Shown here: piece after piece, positions 53,095-63,613 of the stretch
Layout of the letters: every line of letters begins with the position of its first letter
How positions within the stretch are numbered: the stretch's first letter is position 1
DNA from: AP-15 sp963795485
Lineage (GTDB): Bacteria > Pseudomonadota > Alphaproteobacteria > ATCC43930 > CGMCC-115725
DNA length: 64,000 bases
NCBI GenBank assembly: GCA_963795485.1
Contig: CAWCIL010000008.1
Location: forward strand, 1,116,001-1,180,000
Direction of reading: 5' to 3'
Position numbers and translations under genes: made by a program
Notes under the pieces: model-generated
Seen by the model: only the letters and a program-made list of their open reading frames with translations
Told to the model about the DNA's origin: nothing
The model's database searches: none

Positions 53095-54036
53095 GTGTTC
53101 GCCTACATCGTCAGACGCATCCTCGCGACCGTGCCGGTCATGGCGGTGGTCGCGCTGTTCGTGTTCGCGCTATTGCATCTGAGCCCCGGCGACCCGGCGG
53201 CGATCATCGCCGGCGACACCGCGACCCCGGCCGACATCGCCCGCATCCACCACGCCCTCGGGCTCGACCAGCCGCTCTACGTCCAGTTCGGGGAATGGGT
53301 GTGGGGCCTGCTGCACGGCAATTTCGGCATCTCGATCTTCACCAATTTGCCGGTCTCGACCCTGATCGCGCAGCGGATCGAGCCGACCGTGACCTTGACG
53401 ATCTCGACCCTTCTGGTCTCGGTACTCGCCGCGGTCCCGATGGGCGTGCTGGCCGCGTGGAAGGCGGGCTCGTGGATCGACCGCACCGTCATGGTCTTTG
53501 CCGTGTTGGGGTTCTCGGTGCCGGTCTTCGTCATCGCCTATGTGCTGATCTATCTCTTTGCGGTGCGCACCGATCTCCTGCCGGTCCAGGGCTTTGTCGG
53601 CCTCGACCGCGGCCTGTGGCCGTTCGTGTCGCACCTGGTGATGCCGACCCTGGCCTTGGCCATGGTCTTTACCGCACTGATCGCGCGCATGACCCGCGCC
53701 AGCATGCTCGACGTCTTGGCGCAGGACTATATCCGCACCGCGCAGGCCAAGGGCCTGTCGAACGACAAAATTTTGATCGGGCATGCGCTCAAGAATGCGG
53801 CGGTGCCGATCGTGACGATCATCGGCATCGGCTTCGCGCTGTTGATCTCGGGGGTCGTCGTCACCGAGACCGTATTCGCGATCCCGGGCCTCGGCCGGCT
53901 CACCGTCGACGCGATCCTGCGCCGCGACTATCCGATCATCCAGGGCATCATCCTGATCTTTTCGGCCGGCTATGTGCTGGTCAACCTGTTGGTCGATCTC
54001 AGCTATACCTTTCTCGACCCGCGCATCCGCTATTGA
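53095..54036 (+). CDS. ABC transporter permease (DppB-like)
   Basis: 313 residues, GTG start after GAGAGGATCG. N-terminus VFAYIVRRILATVPVMAVVA; LLHLSPGDPAAIIAGD; the EAA loop region IRTAQAKGLSNDKILIGHAL is clear; about six transmembrane segments; ends NLLVDLSYTFLDPRIRY, a hallmark of this subunit. Pairs with the following permease. Confidence 0.95.
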   Translation: MFAYIVRRILATVPVMAVVALFVFALLHLSPGDPAAIIAGDTATPADIARIHHALGLDQPLYVQFGEWVWGLLHGNFGISIFTNLPVSTLIAQRIEPTVTLTISTLLVSVLAAVPMGVLAAWKAGSWIDRTVMVFAVLGFSVPVFVIAYVLIYLFAVRTDLLPVQGFVGLDRGLWPFVSHLVMPTLALAMVFTALIARMTRASMLDVLAQDYIRTAQAKGLSNDKILIGHALKNAAVPIVTIIGIGFALLISGVVVTETVFAIPGLGRLTVDAILRRDYPIIQGIILIFSAGYVLVNLLVDLSYTFLDPRIRY

Positions 54037-54235
54037 TATTTGTCCAGAATGGGCCAACAGATAGAAAATATACAAATCATAGCCGGACTTGCTCCGACCA
54101 GCCACGTCTTGGCCGCCGCAAAGGCGTCGCTCATCGGGACAGACCCGATGAAGACGAATAAAGAACAGACGTGAGAAGAAGCGGCGCAGATGACCGTCGC
54201 GCCGACCGATCTTGCCGTTATCGCCGCCCCGGCCG

Positions 54236-55075
54236 ATGCGCCGGCGCGGGCTTCGCACCTATATCCGCCGCCATCCGACCATCGTCGTCGGCGCCGTCCT
54301 GCTCGGCCTGATGGTGCTGATGGCGCTCCTGGCGCCCTATCTCGGCACCGTCGACCCGCAGGCCCTGGCGCCGATCGATCGGCTGCAGTGGCCCTCGTGG
54401 CAGCACTGGTTCGGCACCGACATGCTCGGCCGCGACGTCTACAGCCGCACGGTTTACGGCGCCCGCGTGTCGCTGACGGTCGGGCTCAGCGTGGCGCTGC
54501 TCAGCGTCGCGCTCGGCTTGATCTTCGGCCTCGTCACCGGGTTCAGCCGCTGGGCCGATGCGATCCTGATGCGGATCATGGACGGGCTGATGTCGATCCC
54601 GTCGGTATTGATCGCGATCGCGCTGATGGCGCTGACCCGCGCCAGCCTGCAGAACGTGGTCTTCGCGATCACCGTCGGTGAGGTTCCGCGGGTGACCCGC
54701 CTGGTGCGCGGAATCGTCCTCACCTTGCGCGATCTGCCGTTTGTCGAGGCCGCGCTCGCCAGCGGCACCAGCCTGCCGCGCATCCTGTGGCGCCACATCG
54801 TGCCCAACACCGTGCCGCCGCTGCTGGTGCAGGGCACCTACGTCGCCGCCTCGGCGATGATCGTCGAGGCGATCCTCTCGTTTCTCGGCGTCGGCACACC
54901 GCCCAACATTCCGAGCTGGGGCAACATCATGGCCGAGGGCCGCAGCCTGTTCCAGGTCGCCTATTACATCGTGCTGTTCCCCGGGGCGTTTCTATCGGTC
55001 ACCGTCCTGGCCATCAACCTCTTGGGCGACGGGCTGCGCGACGCGCTCGATCCGCGCCTCGCCCGGCGGATGTAG
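54236..55075 (+). CDS. ABC transporter permease (DppC-like)
   Basis: About 279 residues from ATG 54236 (MRRRGLRTYIRRHP). An ATG at 54190 in the previous frame encodes MTVAPTDLAVIAAPADAPAR and may be the real start if one base is lost near 54240-54250. Motifs: QHWFGTDMLGRDVYSRTVYG (typical), GFSRWADAILMRIMDGLMSI, EAALASGTSLPRILWRHIVP (EAA loop) and FLGVGTPPNIPSWG. Ends LGDGLRDALDPRLARRM. Coupled to the ATPase gene 4 bases on. Confidence 0.93.
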   Translation: MRRRGLRTYIRRHPTIVVGAVLLGLMVLMALLAPYLGTVDPQALAPIDRLQWPSWQHWFGTDMLGRDVYSRTVYGARVSLTVGLSVALLSVALGLIFGLVTGFSRWADAILMRIMDGLMSIPSVLIAIALMALTRASLQNVVFAITVGEVPRVTRLVRGIVLTLRDLPFVEAALASGTSLPRILWRHIVPNTVPPLLVQGTYVAASAMIVEAILSFLGVGTPPNIPSWGNIMAEGRSLFQVAYYIVLFPGAFLSVTVLAINLLGDGLRDALDPRLARRM

Positions 55076-55078
55076 AGG

Positions 55079-56143
55079 ATGGCCGGGACCGCCGCCGCCT
55101 ATGCCGCCGCCATCCCGACGGCGCCGCGCGTCGCGGCCGAGCCGATCCTCGAGGTCGCCGATCTGAAGACCTGGTTCTTCACCCGCGACGGCGTAGTCCG
55201 CGCCGTCGATGGCGTGTCGTTTCATGTGCTGCCCGGCGAAACCCTGGCGATCGTCGGCGAGAGCGGCTGCGGCAAGAGCGTCACCGCGCTCTCGATCCTG
55301 CGCCTGGTTGCGTCGCCGCCGGGGCGTATCGTCTCCGGTGCGATCCGTTTTGCCGGCCGCGACCTGCTGGCCTTGAGCGAAGCGCGGATGCGCCAGGTCC
55401 GCGGCAACGAGATCTCGATGGTCTTTCAGGAGCCGATGACCTCGCTCAACCCGGTGCTGACGATCGGCCGTCAGATCGCCGAGACCTTGACCTTGCATCA
55501 GGGGCTCGGCCGCGCCGCCGCCCTTGCCAGGGCGGTCGACATGCTGCGTCTGGTGCACATTCCCGAGGCCGCGCGGCGCATCGGCGAATACCCGCACCAG
55601 CTCTCGGGCGGCATGCGCCAGCGGGTGATGATCGCGATGGCGCTCGCCTGCAACCCGAAGCTGCTGATCGCCGACGAGCCGACGACCGCGCTCGACGTGA
55701 CGATCCAGGCGCAGATCCTCGACCTGATGCGCGAATTGAAGCAGCGGATCGACGCCGCGATCGTGCTGATCACTCATGATTTGGGCGTCGTCGCTGAGAT
55801 GGCGCAGCACGTCGTCGTCATGTATGCCGGCCATATGGCCGAAGCGGCGCCGGTTTCGGCGCTGTTCGGCCGCCCGCTTCACCCCTACACCAGGGGGCTG
55901 CTCAAATCGGTGCCGCGGCTCGGCGCGTCGCTCGATCGGGCGTCTCCGGGGCGGCTGGCCGAGATCCCAGGCACCGTGCCTTCGCTCAGAGAGACGATCG
56001 CCGGCTGTGCGTTCGCCGCCCGTTGCACCTTTGCAACCGATATTTGCCGTCGCCAGGCGCCGCCGTTCGAGGCGAAGGAGCCCGGCCATTTCGCCGCCTG
56101 CTTTCATTCCGATCGCGTGGCCGACCAGGTGGCCCGCTCGTGA
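55079..56143 (+). CDS. ABC transporter ATP-binding protein (DppD-like)
   Basis: 354 residues. Walker A VGESGCGKSVTALSIL, Q-loop VFQEPMTSLNPVLTIG, signature LSGGMRQRVMIAMALACNPK, Walker B LLIADEPTTALDVTIQAQ, H-loop LITHDLGVVAEM, and the oligopeptide-type C-terminus GCAFAARCTFATDICRR (Cys cluster). Ends overlapping the next gene's GTG by four bases. Confidence 0.96.
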   Translation: MAGTAAAYAAAIPTAPRVAAEPILEVADLKTWFFTRDGVVRAVDGVSFHVLPGETLAIVGESGCGKSVTALSILRLVASPPGRIVSGAIRFAGRDLLALSEARMRQVRGNEISMVFQEPMTSLNPVLTIGRQIAETLTLHQGLGRAAALARAVDMLRLVHIPEAARRIGEYPHQLSGGMRQRVMIAMALACNPKLLIADEPTTALDVTIQAQILDLMRELKQRIDAAIVLITHDLGVVAEMAQHVVVMYAGHMAEAAPVSALFGRPLHPYTRGLLKSVPRLGASLDRASPGRLAEIPGTVPSLRETIAGCAFAARCTFATDICRRQAPPFEAKEPGHFAACFHSDRVADQVARS

Positions 56144-57222
56144 CTGATCAGGCTGCTCGCCCACTGACATTCCCTCTCCGGCGAGCGGGGGAGGGTCGGG
56201 GTGGGGGTGACGTGCCGCTGCTCTCGGTCCGGAACCTGGTTAAGCACTTCCCGGTGCGAAAGGGGCTGTTGCAGCGCGCCATCGGCCGGGTCCACGCCGT
56301 CGACGGCATCTCGTTCGACGTCGCGCAAGGCGAGACCCTGGGCCTCGTTGGCGAGAGCGGCTGCGGCAAGTCGACCGCGGGCAAGGCCATCCTCAAATTG
56401 ATCGAGCCGACCGCCGGCGAGATCCGGATCAGCGGCGTGCGCATCGACGCGCTGTCGCGTCACCGGATGCGGCCCTACCGCCGCCAGCTGCAGGTGGTGT
56501 TCCAAGACCCTTATTCGTCGCTCAATCCGCGGCTGCGGGTCCGCGACATCATCGCCGAGCCGCTGGTCAACTACCATGTCGCCGGCGGTCGCGGGCTCGG
56601 CGAACGAGTCGCCGATCTCGCATTCAAGGTCGGCCTGCGGCCGGACGCGCTCGACCGCTTTCCGCACGAATTTTCCGGCGGCCAGCGCCAGCGCATCGGC
56701 ATCGCCCGCGCACTCGCCCTGAACCCGCGGCTGATCGTCTGCGACGAGCCGGTCTCCGCTCTCGACGTCTCGGTGCAGGCGCAGGTCATCAATCTCTTGG
56801 GCGATCTGCAGCAGGAATTCGGCCTCTCCTACCTGTTCGTCGCCCACGACCTCGCGGTCGTCGAGCACATCAGCCACCGCATCGCGGTCATGTATCTGGG
56901 CAAGATCGTTGAGATCGCGCCAAAAGCCGCCCTCTTCACGCGTCCCCAGCACCCCTATACCGAGGCGCTGCTGTCGGCGGTGCCGGTCCCCGACCCAGAG
57001 GCCGCCCGCCAGCGCATGATCCTCAAAGGCGACGTGCCGAGCCCGATCGACCCCCCCTCCGGCTGCCGCTTTCACACCCGCTGCCCCTACGCACTCGCCC
57101 GCTGCTCGCAGGAGGAGCCCGAAATGCGCGAAGTCTCTCCCGCCCACCACGTCGCCTGCCATCTGCGCGACGCGCAGACGGCAGCTTTCAGCGCAGCTGC
57201 GGCCGCCGCCATGATTGCCTAG
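56140..57222 (+). CDS. ABC transporter ATP-binding protein (DppF-like)
   Basis: About 360 residues from GTG 56140; GTG 56212 is an alternative and would omit the first ~24 residues. Walker A VGESGCGKSTAGKAIL, signature FSGGQRQRIGIARALALNPR, Walker B LIVCDEPVSALDVSVQ, C-terminal GCRFHTRCPYALARCSQEEP. Residues 9-24 (PLTFPLRRAGEGRGGG) are encoded by a palindromic repeat (56169-56209). Completes the peptide importer: SBP, two permeases, two ATPases. Confidence 0.94.
   Translation: MTDQAARPLTFPLRRAGEGRGGGDVPLLSVRNLVKHFPVRKGLLQRAIGRVHAVDGISFDVAQGETLGLVGESGCGKSTAGKAILKLIEPTAGEIRISGVRIDALSRHRMRPYRRQLQVVFQDPYSSLNPRLRVRDIIAEPLVNYHVAGGRGLGERVADLAFKVGLRPDALDRFPHEFSGGQRQRIGIARALALNPRLIVCDEPVSALDVSVQAQVINLLGDLQQEFGLSYLFVAHDLAVVEHISHRIAVMYLGKIVEIAPKAALFTRPQHPYTEALLSAVPVPDPEAARQRMILKGDVPSPIDPPSGCRFHTRCPYALARCSQEEPEMREVSPAHHVACHLRDAQTAAFSAAAAAAMIA
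56169..56209. repeat. Palindromic repeat, family 2, copy B, inside or just before dppF
   Basis: CCCTCTCCGGCGAGCGGGGGAGGG core followed by a GGTCGGGGTGGGGGTG tail, the REP-like sequence usually found between genes. Here it lies within the N-terminal coding region if translation starts at 56140, in frame, or is intergenic if it starts at 56212. Confidence 0.7.
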
Positions 57223-57263
57223 CGTCCCGGTAATAGAATCTGACGGTTGCCTCCTCTGCTGTT

Positions 57264-57325
57264 CGTCATCCCGGCGCAGGCCGGGACCCATTCCAGCCAT
57301 GGGCACCGGCCTTCGCCGGTGTGGT
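57264..57325 (+). repeat. Palindromic intergenic repeat, family 1, copy C
   Basis: CGTCATCCCGGCGCAGG...GGGACCCATT...GGGCACCGGCCTTCGCCGG. Same block order as copies at 2951 and 41239. Confidence 0.75.
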
Positions 57326-57440
57326 GGAAAACTGGGTGCTATCCGTCAGAACTCACCCACTATCTTCAAGGTACGGGGTAATCCTTGGCAGACTGCAGTA
57401 ATTCCGGCGGCCGTTGGTACAGCTGGTCACGAAAGTTGGT

Positions 57441-57592
57441 GCGCCAGCGCGTCATTCTCAAAAAGATGCTCCGAGCCCGATCGACCTATTCGGCAGCCAC
57501 TGCCATACAAAATACCGACCCACTCGCTCACTGCTTGGAAGATGAGCCCGAAATGCGCAGCCGCGAGGTCGCCTGCCATCTGCGCGAGTTGG
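57441..57592 (+). pseudogene. Degraded duplicate of the dppF 3' end
   Basis: At DNA level this segment matches dppF 57007-57174 in patches: CGCCAGCGC...TCTCAAA, CCGAGCCCGATCGACC, then GAGCCCGAAATGCGC and GTCGCCTGCCATCTGCGCGA. At protein level ARQRMILK...EEPEMRE...VACHLRD becomes VRQRVILK...DEPEMRSREVACHLRE. It lies about 220 bp after dppF, with a REP between. A leftover of a partial tandem duplication or of a lost paralogous transporter. Confidence 0.75.
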
Positions 57593-57597
57593 CGCCG

Positions 57598-58524
57598 ATG
57601 CGCGCTTGCTTCGTCCTGCTGATGGCGTTGTTGTTCGGCCGGGCGGCGATGGCGCAGGACAACGCGGCCGAGGAGGCGGCGCACCGCGCGGCGGTGCTGG
57701 CAATTTTGCCGGCCGATGCGGCGCAGCGCGTGTTCGGCCGCGAGGAGACGCCGGCGCCGGGCCCGGCCGAGGCGATCGGCGCCTATGAGCGCGGCTGTCT
57801 CGAAGGGGCGGTGCAATTGCCGGCCGACGGGCCGAACTGGCAGGTCATGCGTCCGTCGCGCGACCGCGCCTGGGGTCACCCGGCGTTGATCGCCTTTATC
57901 GAGCGGCTGGCGCCGAAATTGCCCGAGGAGGCCGGCTGGCCGGGGCTCTTGATCGGCGACGTCGCCCAGCCGCGCGGCGGGCCGATGCTGACCGGGCACG
58001 GCTCGCATCAGCTCGGGATCGAGGCCGACATCTGGCTGACGCCGATGCCCGACCGGCGGCTGCGCCCTTCCGAACGCGACAACATCTCGGCGATCCACAT
58101 CGTCGCCGCCGGCAGCGACCATGTCGATCCTGCGGTCTGGACGGCGGCGGACCGGCGCCTGCTCGAAGCGTTCGCCCGCGAGCCGCAGGTCGCGCGGATG
58201 TTCGTCAACCCGGCAATCAAGCGCGCCCTGTGCCGCGAGTCCGGCACGGACCGGGCCTGGCTCAACAAGATCCGGCCGTGGTGGGGGCACACCTCGCATT
58301 TCCATTTGCGCCTGTCCTGCCCGGCGGGCGAGCCGGAATGCCGCAACCAGGCGCCCCCGCCGCCCGGCGACGGCTGCGGCAAGCAGTTGGCGTGGTGGTT
58401 TACCCCCGAAGCGCGCCATCCGCCGCCGTCGCACGCCCGGCCGCTCCTGGTCGGCGATCTGCCGCGCGCCTGCGCCCGCCTCGTCGCCGCCTCCGGCAAA
58501 GCGCGATCGGCCGAGACCCGATAA
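57598..58524 (+). CDS. mepA: Penicillin-insensitive murein endopeptidase MepA-like
   Basis: Zinc endopeptidase that cleaves peptide cross-links in peptidoglycan, periplasmic. 308 residues from ATG 57598, chosen because a signal peptide (MRACFVLLMALLFGRAAMAQ) begins there. The open frame upstream is the dppF remnant. LAS-type metal motifs: GHGSHQLGIEADIWL (H134, H137 and D144) and WWGHTSHFHLRLSCP (H231, H234, H236). A Cys-rich, Pro-rich C-terminal extension follows (AGEPECRNQAPPPPGDGCG). Confidence 0.92.
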   Translation: MRACFVLLMALLFGRAAMAQDNAAEEAAHRAAVLAILPADAAQRVFGREETPAPGPAEAIGAYERGCLEGAVQLPADGPNWQVMRPSRDRAWGHPALIAFIERLAPKLPEEAGWPGLLIGDVAQPRGGPMLTGHGSHQLGIEADIWLTPMPDRRLRPSERDNISAIHIVAAGSDHVDPAVWTAADRRLLEAFAREPQVARMFVNPAIKRALCRESGTDRAWLNKIRPWWGHTSHFHLRLSCPAGEPECRNQAPPPPGDGCGKQLAWWFTPEARHPPPSHARPLLVGDLPRACARLVAASGKARSAETR

Positions 58525-58753
58525 CGCGCCGCTGCAGCGGGCGGCAAGTAATCAGGGGAGCCAGCCCGACCCCCGAAACCAAGTATTCACGCCCGCCTCC
58601 CATATTTCTGTGCGGCCCTGGCGAGACGAGGCGAGGTCGAGCGATCGAGACCGAGTTGGCTATCCGGCATCGGCAATCACGCAATTGCCATCGGTTGGGT
58701 GTTCGAGCAGCACCTGATCTGTTCCGCCGGTTTTGCGGAAAGAGCGATCGGCT

Positions 58754-58782
58754 TTGAACGGAACAACCGTTACGTGCTATTA
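58754..58782 (+). promoter_or_regulatory. Promoter with an overlapping inverted-repeat operator
   Basis: TTGAAC, 17-nt spacer, CTATTA, 40 bases before the acyl-CoA synthetase start. Within -35 and spacer is the perfect palindrome AACGG-AACAA-CCGTT (58757-58771), a typical placement and spacing for a TetR-like repressor site. Regulator not identified. Confidence 0.45.
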
Positions 58783-58821
58783 ACCGCGGCTGATCGAGTC
58801 TGAATTTGGGCGTGAACCGGG

Positions 58822-60514
<1,693 letters not shown>

Positions 60515-60530
60515 AAGCGGCCGAAGCCGG

Positions 60531-60556
60531 CGCCGGCGGCGAGCGCCGCCGACACC
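60531..60556. terminator. Convergent-gene hairpin
   Basis: GC-rich stem: GGCGGC / GCCGCC with a 4-nt loop, extended by CCGGCG...; lies between the stops of the acyl-CoA synthetase and the MFS gene. No clear T-tract. Confidence 0.4.
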
Positions 60557-60568
60557 GGCGTTGGTGCG

Positions 60569-61984
60569 TCAGGCGAATTCGCCCGTCGCCTCGTTAAAGG
60601 TTTCGAGCTGGCCGACGGTCTCCTTGCCGAACAGCAGCGGCACGCAGGCGCCGATCGCGACCACGATCACCAAGGTGCCGAAAAACACCGTCGGCGAGCC
60701 GGTATGGGCTTCGAGGAAGGCCGGCATCGCCACCCCGGCGAACAGCCGCCCGAACAACTCGCCGAAGAAATGCCCGCGTCCGCGCAGGGCGGTCGGGAAC
60801 TGCTCGGAGAGGTAGACCCGCACCGCCGGAAAGGACGACAGCACGGTAAAGCCGGTGATCAGCGCTCCGGCGCTCATCACCACCGTCGCCGCGGACCCCG
60901 CCCGATGCGCCAACGCCATCAATGCGAGACCCGGGATCGCGCCGCCGAGCGCATAGGCGATCGCCCAGCGCCGGCCGATGACCTCCATGATATAGCCGGT
61001 GAAAAACTTGCCCGGGATGCTCGCCATGAACAGCAGCGAACTCAACCCGAAGCTCAATGCCACGGCCGCCCCCTGGTCCACCAGGGCCTTCGGCACCAGG
61101 ATCGCGGAGGCGTAGTAACAGGTGCCGGCGGCAATCGAGCACAGGATGCCGACGACGGTCCAGCGCAGCTGGCCGCGGCGGAACAACGCCGAAAACGGCG
61201 GCAGCTCCTCGGCAGCGACTTCCAGCTTTGGCCCGAGATCGGCCAGCGTCAACGGCGGCACGCGGCTGCCGGCCCGCTTGATGATGTTGTTAATATCGTC
61301 GACCGCCGCCTGCGGGCGCCCGCGGCGCAGCAGCCAGCGCGGACTGCTGGGCAACGCGAAATGCAGCATCACCGGGACCACGAACAGCGCCAGGCCGCCG
61401 GGCAAGGCAATCAGCCGGAAGCCATGCACGTTGCCGGCGAGGACAAAGCCGATAAACGGCAACAGGGTAAACGCACTGGCCAGCATGACTTCGTAGATCG
61501 CACCATAAGTGCGGCGGTGCTGCGCCGGCATCAGCTCGGCGGCGATCGGAAACGGCGCCGAAATGGCAAAGCCCAGCCCGATCCCGGTCAAGAGACGCAG
61601 CATGATCAGCTGCTCGGCGTTTTGCGCCAGCGGGATCAGCAAGGTAAAGAACGTGCTGACGATGACCCCGATCTGCATGACGGCTTTGCGGCTCAGGCGA
61701 TCGGACAACAGAGAGGCGGAAAGCCCGGCCAAAGCGACCACCAGGGTGGGCCCCAAAACCAGCCAGCGGATGTCGGCGCCGGTCAGGTGCAGTGGGCCCT
61801 TGGCGAGCACGATCAGCGAGCCGCCCAATGCCAGATCGTAGCCCTCGACAAAGCCGACGAGCCCGAGCACCACGATCAGTCCGATGTGGTAGGCGCTGAA
61901 CGGGATGCTGTCGAGCTTGCGTCCCAGCACCTGGATCGCGGGAACCCCTGGTGCGGGACGAGCGGGAATTTCGGCTGCGGTCAT
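60569..61984 (-). CDS. MFS transporter (sugar/aromatic-acid symporter type)
   Basis: 471 residues, twelve predicted membrane segments. Motif A region LSDRLSRKAVMQIG; early GFVEGYDLALGGSLIVLAKG (the acidic D in GYD is typical of aromatic-acid/H+ symporters); cytoplasmic SSPRWLLRRGRPQAAVDDI; FFGELFGRLFAGVAMPAFLE. Start at ATG 61984, from a strong AAGGAGG 9 bases upstream; the longer frame to 62152 is rejected. It may import a carboxylate used with the acyl-CoA synthetase. Convergent with it, so the link is only positional. Confidence 0.9.
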   Translation of the reverse strand: MTAAEIPARPAPGVPAIQVLGRKLDSIPFSAYHIGLIVVLGLVGFVEGYDLALGGSLIVLAKGPLHLTGADIRWLVLGPTLVVALAGLSASLLSDRLSRKAVMQIGVIVSTFFTLLIPLAQNAEQLIMLRLLTGIGLGFAISAPFPIAAELMPAQHRRTYGAIYEVMLASAFTLLPFIGFVLAGNVHGFRLIALPGGLALFVVPVMLHFALPSSPRWLLRRGRPQAAVDDINNIIKRAGSRVPPLTLADLGPKLEVAAEELPPFSALFRRGQLRWTVVGILCSIAAGTCYYASAILVPKALVDQGAAVALSFGLSSLLFMASIPGKFFTGYIMEVIGRRWAIAYALGGAIPGLALMALAHRAGSAATVVMSAGALITGFTVLSSFPAVRVYLSEQFPTALRGRGHFFGELFGRLFAGVAMPAFLEAHTGSPTVFFGTLVIVVAIGACVPLLFGKETVGQLETFNEATGEFA

Positions 61985-62280
61985 CTTGATTTTCCTCCTT
62001 GTTGTTGATTGCAGGCGGTTGACCCGGCTCTTGTTTTTGTCATCGCGCCCGTTGTGCAAGGGTCGATCGCGTGCCGTCAACCCCGCACTCGACGGGTCTG
62101 CTGCGCCGTATTGTCTGTTGTCTGCGGGGAAATTGACCGGAGCCTGTAGCAAAACCCGCTTGTTTGCGATGTGCTATTTAACGGGAAGATGAGAGGCCGG
62201 TCGCCGTTATAGGGCCGGGTGATGTCGCCCGGTCTCGGAGCGATGGTGCCCGGAGCTTCTATTTTAGAGAAGGAGCCGAG

Positions 62281-62559
62281 GTGAAAACGCGATCGATTGC
62301 GACCGCAATAGCCGGTGCCGGCATGATCTTGGCGCTGGCGAGCTGCACCAACCCGTACGATCCGGCCCAACGTGCGGTCGGCGGCGGCCTGATCGGCGCC
62401 GGTGCGGGTGCGGCCATCGGCGCCGCTGCGGGGGGCGGGCCGGGTGCGGCCATCGGCGCTGCGACCGGCGGCGCGATCGGCGCTGTGACCGGCGTCGTCA
62501 CCACACCGCCGCCACCGCCGCCCGGCTACTACGCGCCGCCACCGCCACCCGGATACTGA
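62281..62559 (+). CDS. Small glycine-zipper lipoprotein
   Basis: 92 residues, GTG start after GAGAAGGAGCCGAG. Lipobox LALASC (cysteine at about residue 22). A glycine-zipper core with GAGAGAAIGAAAGGGPGAAI, then TGGAIGAVTGVV, a proline-rich tail PPPPPPGYYAPPPPPGY. Family of outer-membrane glycine-zipper (YMGG-like) lipoproteins; likely envelope role, no enzyme domain. Confidence 0.85.
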   Translation: MKTRSIATAIAGAGMILALASCTNPYDPAQRAVGGGLIGAGAGAAIGAAAGGGPGAAIGAATGGAIGAVTGVVTTPPPPPPGYYAPPPPPGY

Positions 62560-62567
62560 GCCGATCT

Positions 62568-62604
62568 GCGGCGCCCGGCAGTCCGAGTGGCTGTCGGGCG
62601 CCGC
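62568..62604 (+). terminator. Strong intrinsic-type hairpin after the glycine-zipper gene
   Basis: Fourteen-base-pair stem, GCGGCGCCCGGCAG pairing with CTGTCGGGCGCCGC (one G-U), 9-nt loop, starting 9 bases after the stop. No T-run directly after, so termination efficiency is unknown. Confidence 0.6.
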
Positions 62605-62724
62605 AATGCTCGCCGCAGTCGATCAGCTCGCCGCCGCGGATTTGATGAGTTCGGCGACGCGTTGCACGGCGGCTTGCCGCGAGGACGCCGTGGCGCGGCA
62701 GCCGCCGGGGGTACGACGCCTCGA

Positions 62725-63415
62725 TCAGCCGTGGTCCGTGCGGGCCGCACCACCGGGGACATCGGCGCGACGCCCTGGTTCGTGGTCGACGCCAAACGGC
62801 GCGCCGGGCGGGCAGGCGTCGCCTGATTTGCTGACTGCGACTTTTGGCGCCGCACCGTTGCCGGAATAGGAATAGACCATCCGCTCGCTGCAGGTGCCGA
62901 TGCCGGAGGCGACCGAAGTGACGACAACGCCCGAGACCTGCCCGGGTCCGGCGATCGGGGTGCCCATTGCGGCTTCGATCGCCGGGTTCGGGCCGACCAG
63001 CCAGATCGGCGCATCCGCCATCGCCCGCGCCGCATCGATCATCCGGTCGAGAGCGGCCGTTTGCGCGGCGGCGAACCGATAGGGTTCAGGCGGCGGTGCC
63101 ACGACGATCAAAGCCTTGCGCTGCCCACAAGGCCGGGTCGGCGGTCAGTGGATCGCCGGGGCCACCGGGCATCATGACGAGAATGGCGGCCGGTGCGCCG
63201 GAGCCGGAGGCGTAGATCCGGGCGCCGCCGTGGTCGGCAGCCAAACTCGGGGTCGGGACAGGCCGAATGTTCGCTTCGGGCGCATCGGCCTGGGGCGCGT
63301 AGGCCTGGAATGCCGGAGGGATGTAGGCTTGCGGCGGCCCGCCGCCGCCGTTGGCGCAGCCGATCAGCGGCAGTGCCGCGAGACTGCAACAGAGGGTCAA
63401 AGCGCGCGATTTCAT
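62725..63415 (-). CDS. Putative lipoprotein of unknown function (frame break)
   Basis: About 230 residues over two frames. Begins MKSRALTLCCSLAALPLIGC (lipobox LIGC, residue 20) after GGAGGAG. Then a low-complexity PPQAYIPPAFQAYAPQADAP and AGAPAAILVMMPGGPGDPLT-like segment. A shift near 63105-63112 (after LWAAQGF) leads to VVAPPPEPYRFAAAQTAALD and WLVGPNPAIEAAMGTP; then TCSERMVYSYSGNGAAPKVAV. The stop at 62725 may be premature: the same frame goes on to CATASSRQAAVQRVAELIKS up to 62623. An alpha/beta-hydrolase-like reading (GGPGD and VSGVVVTSVAS) is possible but not established. Confidence 0.65.
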
Positions 63416-63613
63416 GGAAAGCAGCTCCTCCGAAGGTCGGTTCACCAGGCCGACGATCGCCCGCGATTTCGACAATTTCTTGACCCGAAACGATCCCGCA
63501 GCGACCCGCTCAGCAGCCGGGATAAGGGATGCGCGACACTTCCTCGCATAAGCCCGAGGTTCGCCCACGCCCAACCCGTCCGACGCTTCGATGCGGGATA
63601 AGATCGAGCGGCC

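Larger units (their letters stand above)
57223..57597. other. Region between dppF and mepA, 375 bp
   Basis: Contains the family-1 palindromic repeat and the degraded dppF 3' end copy, both listed. No intact gene. The open frame of mepA runs through the remnant by chance. Confidence 0.6.

Noticed and set aside
60569..62152. Longer MFS reading frame starting at 62152
   Set aside because: A strong AAGGAGG site sits just upstream of the ATG at 61984, and the extra 56 residues show no membrane or family features.
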